Assembly: GCA_001600875.1 (NCBI GenBank)
Contig: BCLD01000019.1
Span: 454,635-518,634, forward strand
Source: Solicoccozyma terricola
Taxonomy: Eukaryota; Basidiomycota; Tremellomycetes; Filobasidiales; Piskurozymaceae
Length of the DNA stretch: 64,000 nt
Direction: 5' to 3'
The translations under genes were made by a program, and so were the position numbers. The notes beneath the pieces are model-generated. The model did no database searches, was not told the origin of the DNA, and saw only the letters and a list, made by a program, of their open reading frames with translations. Shown here piece by piece: positions 34,798 through 45,215 of this stretch (position 1 is the first letter of the stretch; each line of letters opens with the position of its first letter).

Positions 34798-35140
34798 GGT
34801 GGTGAGCGCAATTGGATGGTAATGATGGGTATGGAGGCCCTCGGAGTTGCTTTGCAGTTGCTTGGGATGATTCGTCAGATATTTTCTAATTCGGCGCAAA
34901 TCCGCGGTGCATTTTGTAAAAGTTGGCGATCGATTCAAAAAGTCCGAGGGTGGGCATCAGGCCAACATCTCCCTCAACTCAACACCAGCAGCTAGTCCCT
35001 CGTCGCCACATACATCCTCCTGCAAGGTAGCTGCTCTTCTTCCTGGTTCGTTGCGCGCCCCGGTGTAGCAATAGAGGACCCGATATCGTAGCGCACTGGC
35101 AGGGAGTGAAGCTCTTGATGCTGTCTCCGCTCTCTAGGTC
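34798..35140. promoter_or_regulatory. Divergent promoter of ULA1 and the ketopantoate reductase gene, 343 bp
   Basis: The start codons of the two genes point away from each other across this interval. No individual element is recognised. Confidence 0.5.
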
Positions 35141-36604
35141 ATGCGTATTCATGTGGTGAGTGGAAGTGCCATGTCGTGCTCGCGCTATGCCACTAATCGA
35201 GTCCATCCTACAATTCTCATCCCACAGCTCGGCATCGGCTCAATCGGAACCCTTCTTTCCCACCACCTTCGTCTCAGTGCAAGCAGGTCCCTCACGTCTC
35301 CCCATTCAATCTGTCTCCACGTCAACAAGTCTGGTCTGCCGACGAGTTTGCGGGGAAGGGTTGGGTTCGGAAAACAGGAAAGAGAATCCAATCGGAAAGA
35401 CGGTGGAGGATGGAGGGAAGAAGCGTTGGAGCTGTTCCAGGGGACGAGAGATAATACATCAGCAGGAGGCGGGGTTCGGGAAGAACCTACCATCCCTTAC
35501 TCTGTGCAACTATCAGTCGTCCGCGACAAGAACAAAGTCACATCCCAAGGTTACTCCGTCGAGATCTCCAATCCACATATATCATCTCACCCATTCTCCA
35601 TCAATCAAAGACGTCCACTCATCCATCGACTTAATCTCCAGGGATACGATTGCGATTCCTCAGACCCAATCGAGTCTCTCGTCGTCACGCTCAAATGTCC
35701 GGACACCCTGCCGGCACTCAAAGCGATTCAACATCGATTACAACCGCATTCGGTCATCACTTTGCTCCAAAATGGGATGGGAGTGTACGATGAGCTCTGT
35801 GAACGTCTCTGGTCGGATCCATCGAAACGGCCGCAATTCATACTCGGATCGACGACGCATGGCGCTGCGATCGGTGGTGGCTGGTCAGCGCATCCACTCG
35901 GACCACGAAGAGTTGATGAAGATGAACCACCACCAGGTGTTGTCCTCAAACGCACAGTTACACATCATGGAATGGGCGATATCAAGTTTTCAGTCGTCCC
36001 TGACCCACGAGGCGAAGTCGACTTCGATTCCCGGTTGTTCTCAAGATCAGATTCACCGGAATTACCACTTCCTTCGTTGTCAACCCACGAGGCTACGGTA
36101 TCATCACCGCTCGAACAAACTCTCGCCGCGCTTTTGGCGGTGACACCGTTGAATACGAGCTTGATACCTTCCCGAAAGATGCATCATCAATTGTTACTCA
36201 AGTTGATAATCAACGCTGCGATAAATCCGATCACAGCGATTTTAGGCGTCAAGAATGGGGAATTGATAGGTAATTCAGCAGCCCATCGATTGATTCGAGA
36301 AGTTGCAGAGGAATCAAGTCAAGTCGTAGTTGCGTACTTGACCTCCTTGCAACAAACACCACTCGATGATCAACTGCAATCGCAATTTAATCCGACAATG
36401 GTAGAACGTCAAATAATTTCTGTATGTTCGAGAACAGCAACAAACACATCATCAATGCTGTCTGATGTGACACGGAGGAAACGTACGGAGATAGAATACA
36501 TCAATGGGTATCTGGTGGCGCTCGGGAAGAGGGTGGGATTAAAGACGCCGGTCAATGACATGTTGATGTGGATGTTGAAGGCAAAGGCGGTTAGTTTGAG
36601 ATAA
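35141..36604 (+). CDS. 2-dehydropantoate 2-reductase (ketopantoate reductase)
   Basis: Two exons, 35141-35155 and 35228-36604, give 463 residues. It reduces ketopantoate to pantoate with NADPH in coenzyme A biosynthesis. The splice creates MRIHVLGIGSIGTLLSHHL, the GxGxxG Rossmann loop at the very N-terminus. Downstream are SLVVTLKCPDTLPAL, ITLLQNGMGVYDEL (the conserved QNG), FILGSTTHGA, and the catalytic-helix block KMHHQLLLKLIINAAINPIT, where the family's Lys and Asn are present. The C-terminus RKRTEIEYINGYLVALGKRV is typical. The first exon codes five residues only. A charged insert of about 60 residues (around residues 50-110) between the first and later Rossmann strands makes the protein longer than the roughly 300-residue bacterial enzyme. 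Confidence 0.93.
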   Translation: MRIHVVSGSAMSCSRYATNRVHPTILIPQLGIGSIGTLLSHHLRLSASRSLTSPHSICLHVNKSGLPTSLRGRVGFGKQERESNRKDGGGWREEALELFQGTRDNTSAGGGVREEPTIPYSVQLSVVRDKNKVTSQGYSVEISNPHISSHPFSINQRRPLIHRLNLQGYDCDSSDPIESLVVTLKCPDTLPALKAIQHRLQPHSVITLLQNGMGVYDELCERLWSDPSKRPQFILGSTTHGAAIGGGWSAHPLGPRRVDEDEPPPGVVLKRTVTHHGMGDIKFSVVPDPRGEVDFDSRLFSRSDSPELPLPSLSTHEATVSSPLEQTLAALLAVTPLNTSLIPSRKMHHQLLLKLIINAAINPITAILGVKNGELIGNSAAHRLIREVAEESSQVVVAYLTSLQQTPLDDQLQSQFNPTMVERQIISVCSRTATNTSSMLSDVTRRKRTEIEYINGYLVALGKRVGLKTPVNDMLMWMLKAKAVSLR

Positions 36605-36766
36605 GAGCGGGGGAGGGGGGGGGGAGGAGGAGGAGTACGCGGCTTACAAGGCACAGAATAGATGGAAGCAAGGGCAGGCTCGAGGGCACCATTCACGAAT
36701 GCAATGTCATGATCATATGAAATCGTCTCTACAATTTCGTTAGTGTCGTCGAATGTTCAAATAGTT

Positions 36767-38942
36767 CTAATTGCCCATTTTTGTCTTCTTTTCGCCCTTT
36801 GGCTCAGCCATGTCTTGATGCTTTCCCTTCTTTTTCTTTTCTCCAGTGCTCACGGCAGGCATCTCGATTCTACCCGCCTCCTTTTCCGCTAGTAGCCACT
36901 CCTTGCACTCATCCTTGGTGCTGGTCGGATTCTCAAACTGCCAAACGAGAACGAGGTTGGTGAGTACCCTCGTGAACGCCGAGGGCTTAAGCGACAAAAT
37001 TTGGTTGATCTCATGGCCCTGTAGAGGAACAAAAAGGCCGTTATTACGGAGCGTCGAATGCACGAATAAACACACGCACATCCAAGCGCGGCTTTTCCTC
37101 AATAGCACTAGGAAGCCCAAGATCAACAACCCTCTGCACAAACGCCGTGTACTCGTCGCTTATAATCTGCGCGTCCTCTTCAGACCTCCCTTGCTCCAAC
37201 AGGTCGACGACGAGCGAGAACAACGTGGATGTCGACCAGTGTACGTCGGTAATGGGGTCATGAATCGTTAGTTCCCGCATCATCATACCTGGAAATCACA
37301 GTTAGCTACAAAGTGCAACGTAGACAATGAGATGGGCCTCACCTATTGAGGATTTGATCGTAGCTTCTGGGAATTTGTCCAGTCTAGGCCGAGAGAGAGT
37401 CTGTGCTGCCGTGTACAGCTTGTGCACGGTTTCCTTTTCTGCATTACCGAGCTGACGGAAATCCAACACTTCTTAGTCAAAAATATCAACACATCACATG
37501 TTGCACCCCTACCTTCAATCCCTCTCGCACAACCATCTCTGCCATTGTCACATCCTTCTTCTTATCCTTCATCATCCCACCCCTGAACGGAGCCAAAGCT
37601 GATGCCAACCACAACATCTTTCTCTTCTCTTTCGCGCCATCCACGCCACTGACAGCCCCCAAAAGTGCGGGATGTATCGAGTTCTCTAATCGCCCTCCAG
37701 GTAGAACCGCAGACAGTATCTCGCACGCTGTCAGCGCATCGACGATCGATTCTGGTGGATCGGCTTTGGAAGGGGGTATCGTGAAGATGTGTGGGTATAG
37801 ACCGAGCTCGGTGATCAGGCGAATGGAGAGGAGAGGGTTTGGACCTTTAAGCATCTTGTCTACCTCTATACCGACGCGTTCGCGGGATATACGTGTTCGA
37901 AGAGCGTCCTGTATACGTTTTATATATATATCAGAATCGTATACCCCTACTCTGCAGTCCATTTGCAGACTCACCAGGATACTATCATCTTTCAGACTAT
38001 CTACAAGGTCCGCAGATAGTTCATATCCAAACCTACTCGCGAACCGAACACATCGCAAGACTCGAAGAGGGTCGTCATGGAAAGTTTGCGTTGGTTCGAG
38101 AGGTGTACGGATGAGCTTCGCGGCCATGTCTTGAAGACCCTGTTGTGAATGGTGGTGTCAGTTCGAGGCGAGCGGAAAGAAGTGAGAAGGAGATTGTTTC
38201 AATCACCTTCCCTGTCCAATCTTCTACTTGTCGGGTATGCACGTTATAAAACAAGGTGTTTATCGTTATATCTCTTCGCAACGCATCTTCCTCCGCCGTT
38301 CCCAGCCGCTATTCTCCCCCGGGCCCTTCTGGTCAGCCGAAACCTTCCAAAAACCCGTTTACGCCGTCTCCCCACTCACCACCTCTGACGGAATCCTGCT
38401 CCCATTCGCATAACTCTCGCTTCTAAGTGCCACAAAATCCAAATCCAATCCCAATATCTTCGTAGCAGCAGTCTCAAGATGTTTACTCTGATCAGGATTC
38501 GCTGCTACTTTCCCAATAGAACGAGTAGGAATCGGAGGTTGAAGTTGTGAAAGATAATTTGTGAATGCTGTTGCGAATTCGAATCCGGAGATTGAGGAGA
38601 GAGTGACGTCGAGGTCGGATGATGGAAGGGACAAGAGCTGCGAGGGGGGAGGATGAATCAGGATGTTATCCATGCACTGGATCCTGGTCTAAAAGAGTTC
38701 CTCACCTTATCCCGTACCCAACCACCTGCGATCCTGCATTCTACTTCTGGAATCCTCGGCTCCGCCTTGAACCTGCCTTCCACTGCAAACTCATGCAAGA
38801 GACGTAGGAAGGTGTCTTCTGTGTCTGTAAGTTGGATAGCAGGAAGGGAGGACGCTGTGGACATGATGCGGCGGACGGAGGTGAGAGTGAACGGTACGGG
38901 AGTCCTTGGTAGTCTGATATTGGTGCAGAGTCTCGAGAGCAT
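36767..38942 (-). CDS. CCA1: CCA-adding tRNA nucleotidyltransferase
   Basis: Eight exons (38942-38706, 38637-38380, 38290-38207, 38139-37975, 37908-37513, 37451-37343, 37288-37080, 37018-36767) give 569 residues. It adds or repairs the CCA end of tRNAs. Class II head-domain motifs: CRIAGGWVRDK, LPSSDLDVTLSSISG (metal-binding DLD), EDALRRDITINTLFYN, VEDWTGKGLQDM, and motif D/E region DDPLRVLRCVRFASRFGYEL. The first 28 residues (MLSRLCTNIRLPRTPVPFTL and on) are basic and acid-free, followed by a second in-frame Met (MSTASS). Yeast CCA1 uses alternative starts to reach mitochondria, nucleus and cytosol, so the same is likely here. The C-terminus is Lys-rich. Confidence 0.94.
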
Positions 38943-39442
38943 CACCTTGTTGAACCGGTATAGTAGGGGACCAAGGATGAGGTCGAAGTTCCCAAGTTGA
39001 AACGAAGTCAGTCACCACACAATTTCACGTTTTGACGTGTAATTTCCATCACCAAGGCGTTGCATCCGGGATGGAATATATCCATCGACAATAATACCCT
39101 CAATATCTGCTCCATCAGTCAGCGGGTTACTGCCTATGCCGCACACGCTGCGTCACTCTGGGAGGGTGGGTTTATGGAGGCCCTGCTCACGAAGTAGGGC
39201 CGATATCAGGCGCTTGTTTTTCGGCAGCCCCGCCGCCCCAATCCTATACCTTGTAGCAGCCTCCGATGGAATATGAATCCTAACCTCCATCTGGCCCTGC
39301 GCGGCAACGGTAAAAGGGTATATATATCCCGGTTGCCGTTTAATGTATCCTCGACCGGCCGATCCATAAACCTCTCTCAGACCTGCCGTACAATTTCTAC
39401 AATCCACGGGCCGAACCCTGTCCACGCCTGTCCAACACCTTC
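38943..39442. other. Intergenic region, 500 bp
   Basis: It lies between the CCA1 start and the cupin gene stop, both minus strand. Apart from an AT-rich TATATATA string near 39319 on the plus strand no element is clear. Confidence 0.4.
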
Positions 39443-39985
39443 TCACGACAATTGAACATCCTCCAACGCCTTCCCAGTACTTGGATCCACCACCGGCAAC
39501 GCAGCCACCAAAACCGAAGCCCACCTACACCCTTCCGGTCCTGCTCTCCACGCATGATTCGTCCCTCTTTGAACTACGATATCCCCTGCTTTCACCAACG
39601 TTTTAACCACCTTGTTTGAATCCAATGGATCATCAGGTGATGGTGTTTCCAACCATGCTGTTCCACTGATAAAGATGTTATAATCGATTGATGAAGTCCT
39701 ATGCATTCCTACGTATGAATTTGGAGCCATATCCGTGACTCTAACGTTTGTACCGTTTGGAATCACGAGTGAACCTCCACTAAGATCAGCGTCGTCGGTT
39801 GTATGTTTGAATGGATTAATTGGAGGGTGAATGTCAGTCGCCCATATGTTTGCTCCCTTGATAGTGTCGCCGAGGAGGTTCTGTAGTGGTTGTTCGGACC
39901 GTTGGATGATAANACCGGGTTCAGAGGATGAGGAGGTGGTGTGGGAAGTCAGAATTCGAACTACAGGGGTGGTGGATTGAGACAT
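39443..39985 (-). CDS. Small cupin-fold protein
   Basis: A single exon of 180 residues. The two cupin motifs are visible: TDMAPNSYVGMHRTSSIDYN, whose His and following acidic region match motif 1, and GDIVVQRGTNHAWRAGPEGC, matching motif 2 with its Gly-Asp turn and His. GNIWATD-like sequence (GANIWATDIHPP) precedes them. Fungal proteins of this type are annotated only as cupin-2 domain proteins; substrate and metal are unknown. One ambiguous base (n at 39913) makes codon 25 undefined. Confidence 0.82.
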   Translation of the reverse strand: MSQSTTPVVRILTSHTTSSSSEPGXIIQRSEQPLQNLLGDTIKGANIWATDIHPPINPFKHTTDDADLSGGSLVIPNGTNVRVTDMAPNSYVGMHRTSSIDYNIFISGTAWLETPSPDDPLDSNKVVKTLVKAGDIVVQRGTNHAWRAGPEGCRWASVLVAALPVVDPSTGKALEDVQLS

Positions 39986-40448
39986 GGTGGGTTGTTGTTG
40001 TTGTTAGAGGTTGGCTAGAAACGTCGTGCGGGTAGATCTCCATGTCTTGTATTTTGCGGCAGTTGCCCGATGCGGGGGAGTGCGCGTTATCTTTAGTCCG
40101 TGAACAAGGTTTGAGTCGTTCGAACGAACACAGTTGGGAAAGTGGGAAGTTGGGAAGTGGCAAGTGGGACATCACTGACACGCATTCGATTCAATCACAC
40201 TCGGGAGGGGTATGGCATCCATCAGGAGGCATGTGTCGTCGGCTTGTGCATATGGCATGTTGTTTCCAGGCAGGCCGATGCAACTTGCCCATGTCCCGCC
40301 ACCGGGCAAACGCAGAACATGACGTCATCGGATCCATTCGAGTGCTTGCAAGGGATTGATCCATATCGTATCGACCGGAATGCCTAGCCAGCATCGCCAG
40401 CATCGCCATCATTACATCCTACTCCTCATACATCCAACTCCCAGTCAG
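39986..40448. promoter_or_regulatory. Divergent promoter region, 463 bp
   Basis: It separates the cupin gene (minus) and the small exon-repeat gene (plus). It contains a perfect TGACGTCA site at 40320-40327 and a (GTGGGAAGT)-like short repeat near 40140-40165. Confidence 0.5.
40320..40327. promoter_or_regulatory. CRE palindrome TGACGTCA
   Basis: A perfect ATF/CREB half-site palindrome 121 bp upstream of the start of the exon-repeat gene and 334 bp from the cupin start. Atf1-type factors bind this sequence in fungi, and this window encodes one at 20361-22868. Occupancy is inferred only. Confidence 0.5.
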
Positions 40449-41078
40449 ATGTCCACATACAAGCCATCCGAGGTCAGTGTAGTCCTACCTGTTCACATTC
40501 CACATCCCACACAAATCCCTCACCATATTCTCTATCCATACCCGTCAAATAGCATCAAGGCCTACGAGAAGACGGTCAGCCGGATCATAGGATGAAAGAA
40601 GAGAATATCACACATCATCATGAAGATCATATTTATCGTCCTTCAGAGGTGAATCCGTCTTTTTTAAACCCGCTTCTTTTCTTGCCCACGTCTTTATAAT
40701 TTGTCTTCTGTGCATCCACTCCCCGACTCCCTCCCTCCCTCCCTCTAGCATCAAGGTCTGAAAGAAGATGGTGCTCCCGATCATAGGATGAAGGATGCAA
40801 ATGTCCATCACCACGAAAAACATTCTTATCGTCCAACAGAACATGGTGGGAAACGAGAGGATGGCAAGGAGGATTTAAGGATGAAGACGTGAGTTTTCAT
40901 GGAGCGGAAATGTCTTTAGAAGGATTCACATTTGCTCACTTCACCGCTTCTATATGACTCTGTCCTCGCCTTCTTCCTGTCTACGTTATCCCTCACACAC
41001 CGCACCGCGTATCGATTGACATCTGACCTCTTTCCACGACCTCGACTCTCGATAAGCTCCGATCACAAGACCTCTTGA
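40449..41078 (+). CDS. Small hydrophilic stress-type protein built from duplicated exons
   Basis: Four exons, 40449-40472, 40553-40648, 40749-40888 and 41057-41078, give 93 residues, with all borders in phase. Exon 2 encodes HQGLREDGQPDHRMKEENIT, four His/acidic residues and HIYRPSE; exon 3 begins with HQGLKEDGAPDHRMKDANVH and reaches HSYRPTE, then a third, shorter copy HGGKREDGKEDLRMK. Exons 2 and 3 therefore are tandem copies, both starting at phase 0 after a TAG acceptor. The (Y)xPxEHxGLxxDGxPDxRM pattern resembles small fungal stress or conidiation-associated proteins with KGG/hydrophilin character. The protein is very charged and His-rich, with no hydrophobic core. The last exon (TSDHKTS) is the least certain. 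Confidence 0.7.
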
Positions 41079-41484
41079 AAGAGGGGGAGTACCGATCAGA
41101 TCTGCAATAGGGGATTCTTTCAAGTTTTCTCAAAGGTGGGATGTCAGAGTGTACGAGAGATCAAACGATCATTGTGGATCGGGTAGTGGATGGCGCGTCG
41201 ATGGATAGGATATGTTTTCCGGGATATGGTTGAATAATCGGTGTTGTGTGTAATAACGGTGAATGAGAGAGTGTGTGTGTACTTATATTGGTATGTATGA
41301 CAGTGGCAAAAGGACGAGATGTGCAGGCTGCATTAAGAGTGACGGTGCCGTTTTCAATCGCATATGTTCGTGAAGCTTGAATTGTAAACATCGATGATAC
41401 GATTATGCTGCATCCAATCAACTCCTTGTTCCTTCAATCCATGGTCATGACATCGGACAATTCCCTTTTGTAACAACCAACGCC
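41079..41484. other. Convergent intergenic region, 406 bp
   Basis: It lies between the stop codons of the exon-repeat gene and the RRM-like gene. A short TG repeat sits near 41270. No gene is supported. Confidence 0.45.
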
Positions 41485-42550
41485 CTACCAAATGACCTGC
41501 GCTCTGATCAAAGCATTCCTCTTCCCATCCTCATCATACTGTCCACCCCAAGTCTGCATATGTAGATTTCTTATCAGTCTATGAGCTTCAGAGATGGAGG
41601 GTAAAGTGACAATGAATGATTTATGTTGGCCTTTTGCGCTGTGGGTCAGATGGGTGTTCAGTGTGCGGAATGGGATGTTACGATCGGCTTCTCCTCCCTC
41701 GCCCCCTCGCCCCTCTCTTTCAACTCACCTTGGTAATGGAATCACACCTCCTAAATCACTTATCATGAAATCTCTCAATTGAGTTCGAACAGCCTGATCG
41801 GTGAGTTTATAAGGTAAACCTTGTAACCATACCTGTTTCCCTCGAAGACTCTGATCGAGAGGTGCCATTCGAGTCACATCCGGGAAACCAGGTTGATCCG
41901 TTCCATCCACCATCCCATCACCTGATCTATCCGTCAATCCTCTTCTCATCTTGTCTTGATACCACGATTGTCCTGGATTCTTCTCATATTCCACAGTCAT
42001 CACTCGTTTTCCAGTTGATCGTTGATCTCTACCATCGGGTTGTTGTACTCTTCGTAGGTTGAAGAAAAGTCCTCGTGTTTCGATTTGACGACGAGCGATG
42101 CGGGATTGTTCGATTGTACGGAAGGTGATGTGGAAGGAGGAATCGAGAGGGGTATTGGTGGATGACGCGGGTGGTTGTTTGAGGACTGTGGGATGGGCAA
42201 AGCGAGGGTGAGGTGGGGAGGTCGGGCGGTCGGGCGGGCGGGCGATCAGGTGAAATGAAGCATGAAAAAGACGAGAATCAAAAGGTGAACGCAGGACTCA
42301 CTGTTGGAGATGGTGATGGTTTTGCCGTTCGTAGTAGACAGTGCTCCAGCTTTCTCTAATGCCAGGAGAACATCACTGGGAAGCGCTGAGCGAGGTACAC
42401 CACCTAGAACGAGACAGGTAGTCGCGCGTGATTCGTCTGCGAGTGTGAAAAGCTGTGAGCGGTGGAACTACTGCAGTCCAAAAGTGGTAGAGGAGACGTA
42501 CGAGCAGCTGCATAGCTCCTTGAGCTTGATGCGATTGCGTTACGGAGCAT
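41485..42550 (-). CDS. RNA-binding-like protein, probably mitochondrial
   Basis: Four exons (42550-42502, 42436-42302, 42185-41729, 41638-41485) give 264 residues. The N-terminus MLRNAIASSSRSYAAAHESR looks like a mitochondrial presequence. Two alpha/beta units resembling RRM folds follow: CLVLGGVPRSALPSDVLLAL with a FHITFRTIEQSRIARRQIE strand-helix, and KQVWLQGLPYKLTDQAVRTQ, where QVWLQGLPY is close to RNP-2, with SFIVTLPSISEAHRLIRNLH as the third strand and second helix. RNP-1 is poorly conserved. The role is inferred as organellar RNA handling. Its start lies 185 bp from the divergent mS33 gene. Confidence 0.65.
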
Positions 42551-42735
42551 GGTGATGGACGCAGACGCAGACTGGGGGGTACGTCGGAGTACGGGGTTTA
42601 ACGTTCCTCTGACATATATTCTGTTCCAACGCGGACTTGGAAAAAACAAGTCCGTCTCCATTTCATTCACCCTCAGGCTCGGGTGGACAGACTGCCAATC
42701 AACTTGGAATACCATTCAACCTCTCACTCCTCGAC
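42551..42735. promoter_or_regulatory. Short bidirectional promoter between two mitochondrial-type genes
   Basis: Only 185 bp separate the two divergent start codons (RRM-like protein and mS33), so the promoter is almost certainly shared. Confidence 0.55.
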
Positions 42736-43256
42736 ATGGCCAGACCGACCACCACCGCCATCCGAGCACTCCAACTCGTCCAGTCCCAGATCTATCAGAC
42801 ATCCTACAACCCCGACCGCGTACGCACCGGCGCAAAGTATCTCCGCAAACGTCTGAGAGGACCGTCAATGGTCGCATACCTCCCTCCGAAAATCAACCTT
42901 CGCAAAATCCTCGATGCTCCAGAGTACGCATTTGATCCGGCAAGACCTGTACGACCAGACGAGACGGCTCAACGTGGAGTGTGGGATACATACGAGGCGG
43001 AGTTGATGAAGATTCGAAGTCAAGGGAATGTTGCGGAGGGTTTTATCGAGGTCGAGCGGGATGAGACGGCCGGTTGGTTGAGGGATCAGAAGGAGTATGT
43101 GAGGATGAAGGAGGTAGCGGAGCGGAGAGCGGAAGGTAGAGGTCCTCCGAAGAAGGGTGAGTGGAGTCTAGTAACGAGGGATTGCGGTCGTTTGCTGACT
43201 CTTGTGGGTTTTGCTATACAGGACAAGGTCGGAGGTCCCAGATGAAGAAGAAGTAG
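42736..43256 (+). CDS. Mitochondrial small-subunit ribosomal protein mS33
   Basis: Two exons, 42736-43156 and 43222-43256, give 151 residues. QSQIYQTSYNPDRVRTGAKY followed by LRKRLRGPSMVAYLPPK is the mS33 (yeast Rsm27) signature; the C-terminus GRGPPKKGQGRRSQMKKK is also typical. It is longer than yeast Rsm27 (about 110 residues), mostly through the middle part. The short last exon codes only GQGRRSQMKKK. Confidence 0.88.
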
Positions 43257-43436
43257 ATGGATCGCTGAGATCACCAGATTGTACATTACATGCCGATGAC
43301 ATGCACTCGGATCATGACGGCCACGAAGAAATAGCAATCCAATGGCCAGTGAAAGATTCAGCCCACATTACAATGTCAGATAAATACACGATTGGTACAC
43401 ATCAACCACCATCTCTAACTCATTCCCGAGCACCCT

Positions 43437-44407
43437 CTACTCGCTAGCCAAAGCCCACAGCTTGTTAGCAAGATGATATCTGTTCCCTGGATTGTCGTCA
43501 ATAGGAACGACGTGAACATCGTCTTTACTGTCGTTTCCTGTGAGAGGATAGCGTTAGCGAAGGGTACGAAATGCCATTCGTAAAGGCCGACGGAAACATA
43601 CGAATGGTGATTTGGTCAGGCTTGGATGAGTCTCGCGGTTGATGAAGAGAGAATCCAGCCTCGCTGAATAGTTTCAGACGAAGACTGTGATATCAATCCA
43701 TCATCAGATCCGTCGTCGTCGAAGAATTCACCCACCCCACACCCTTTTGCCTGTTAGAACTCACACTCCACCATCCAACTTCTTCTCTGCCTCTCTTCCT
43801 ACATCCCAACTCTCCAACTCTGCCAACTCCTCCTTCAACCTCTTCAACTCTGCTTCTTTGCGCGCAAGGTTGAGTGTCTCCTCGTTGACGTTCTTAGCTG
43901 TTGCGAGTTGTTCATCTTCGAGGTGGGATATTGTTGATTCGTATTCGGGGAGGGAGGGATGGGATGAGGGTCGAAGAGCCGCTGATTTTGCTTCAGCAAG
44001 AGTTGCAGATAAAGCTAGGTGGGTTGTATGGGGGATGATCAGTTATCGTAGCAAAGGGAGGAGACTGGGTATTCCAACACGCCATCTCACCTCGAAGATC
44101 CTCTTGTATTCGATCCATCACTTCTGCGCGCTCCGCTTCATCCTCTTCCACGTATTTCTGAGCCTCAGCGACTTCTCGAATATCCGCTTCGGCGTTGATG
44201 AATGGTCTTAGTTCCGCCAAGACGTGACTGTGAGGGTAGGAAATGGGATTCTCGGTAAGCGAGGCTGGGAGGCGGACTTTGAAGGAACTCATCTACACCA
44301 TGTAAACAAATAAAAACCCCTAGACGTGCGGTCAAAAACACTCACATCATATCTGCTACATTGGAATTCTGAGCGTCGTCGATGTTGGCTAGGTCTGGTG
44401 CAGCCAT
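43437..44407 (-). CDS. SPC24: Kinetochore protein Spc24
   Basis: Five exons (44407-44346, 44287-44091, 44014-43765, 43684-43602, 43537-43437) give 230 residues. The middle 120 residues form a long coiled coil (ADIREVAEAQKYVEEDEAER onward, with EEELAELES and similar heptads). The small C-terminal globular domain reads VLRLKLFSEAGFSLHQPRDS, HVVPIDDNPGNRYHLANKLW, as in Spc24 (LRLKLYRxLG and the closing NxxW). It would pair with Spc25 at the inner end of the NDC80 complex. A shorter start at MSSFKVRL, just before exon 2, is possible if the first intron is not coding-flanked. Confidence 0.78.
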
Positions 44408-44738
44408 GGTCTCAGGGGATACAGGTGGTGTATGATGTTTGTAGAGGTGGAAAGTTGTGTGAGAATTGAATCAAGGTATGTTGATACTGTTGTCGTTGGA
44501 GGGAGGTATCACTCAACCATCACGTGATTTCATTAATCCAAGATTCAAAAGTCGAAGCAAGGGAGGACGGACATCTTTCATCGTACATCCTTGAAACCAC
44601 CTGTTACACAGCGTCACAGCGTCACAGCGTCACTCGTAGTTCGTCAGTGTATAGCGGTAGGTGAGTACATCGAACCCGTATCCACCGGTGACATCCTTCT
44701 GACAACACCACCTCCAGATCGCGCTCTCTTTCCTCACA
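44408..44738. promoter_or_regulatory. Divergent promoter of SPC24 and uS8m genes, 331 bp
   Basis: It contains three direct copies of CAGCGTCA near 44608-44632. Otherwise nothing specific is seen. Confidence 0.4.
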
Positions 44739-45215
44739 ATGCGATTCAAACCAGCTCCCGCCAACCTAATCTCCCAACTCCTCACCACGTCTCGTGCTTC
44801 CCTCTCAAGAACGGCAGTCCCTTACTCACCTACCAACCTCGCCATCACATCCATCCTCCTCCGTCAAGGACTAATCTCCAATCTCTCCCTTGGATCCCCT
44901 GATCAACCTGAACCGCAAACTTTCCATACTTTACCACTACCAGCACAACGATTATGGGTGGGATTAAAACATCGACAAGGTCAACCTGTACTCCGACGGA
45001 TAAGTTTGATTTCAAAAGGTTCAAAACGAGTAGTCGTATCGAAAGATGAATTAGGAAGGTTGTTGACGGGTAGAAGAGCACAAAATGTTAATGGGGTGGG
45101 AATGGGGGAGATATTGGTAGTAAAAGATTTAAGTGTGGATGGGAAGGGTTGGTTGGAGGGATGGGAAGCTTGGAGGTTGGGAATCGGTGGAGAATTGGTT
45201 TGTAGAGCGGGTTAA
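44739..45215 (+). CDS. Mitochondrial small-subunit ribosomal protein uS8m
   Basis: A single exon of 158 residues. After a short basic leader come PYSPTNLAITSILLRQGLIS (first helix-turn of S8), RLWVGLKHRQGQPVLRRISL (the S8 central strand with KH-R motif), and ISKGSKRVVVSKDELGRLLT. The C-terminal GEILVVKDLSVDGKGWLEG leads into the closing strand. These are uS8 hallmarks as found in mitochondrial Mrps8. It lies 331 bp from the divergent SPC24 gene. Confidence 0.85.
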   Translation: MRFKPAPANLISQLLTTSRASLSRTAVPYSPTNLAITSILLRQGLISNLSLGSPDQPEPQTFHTLPLPAQRLWVGLKHRQGQPVLRRISLISKGSKRVVVSKDELGRLLTGRRAQNVNGVGMGEILVVKDLSVDGKGWLEGWEAWRLGIGGELVCRAG

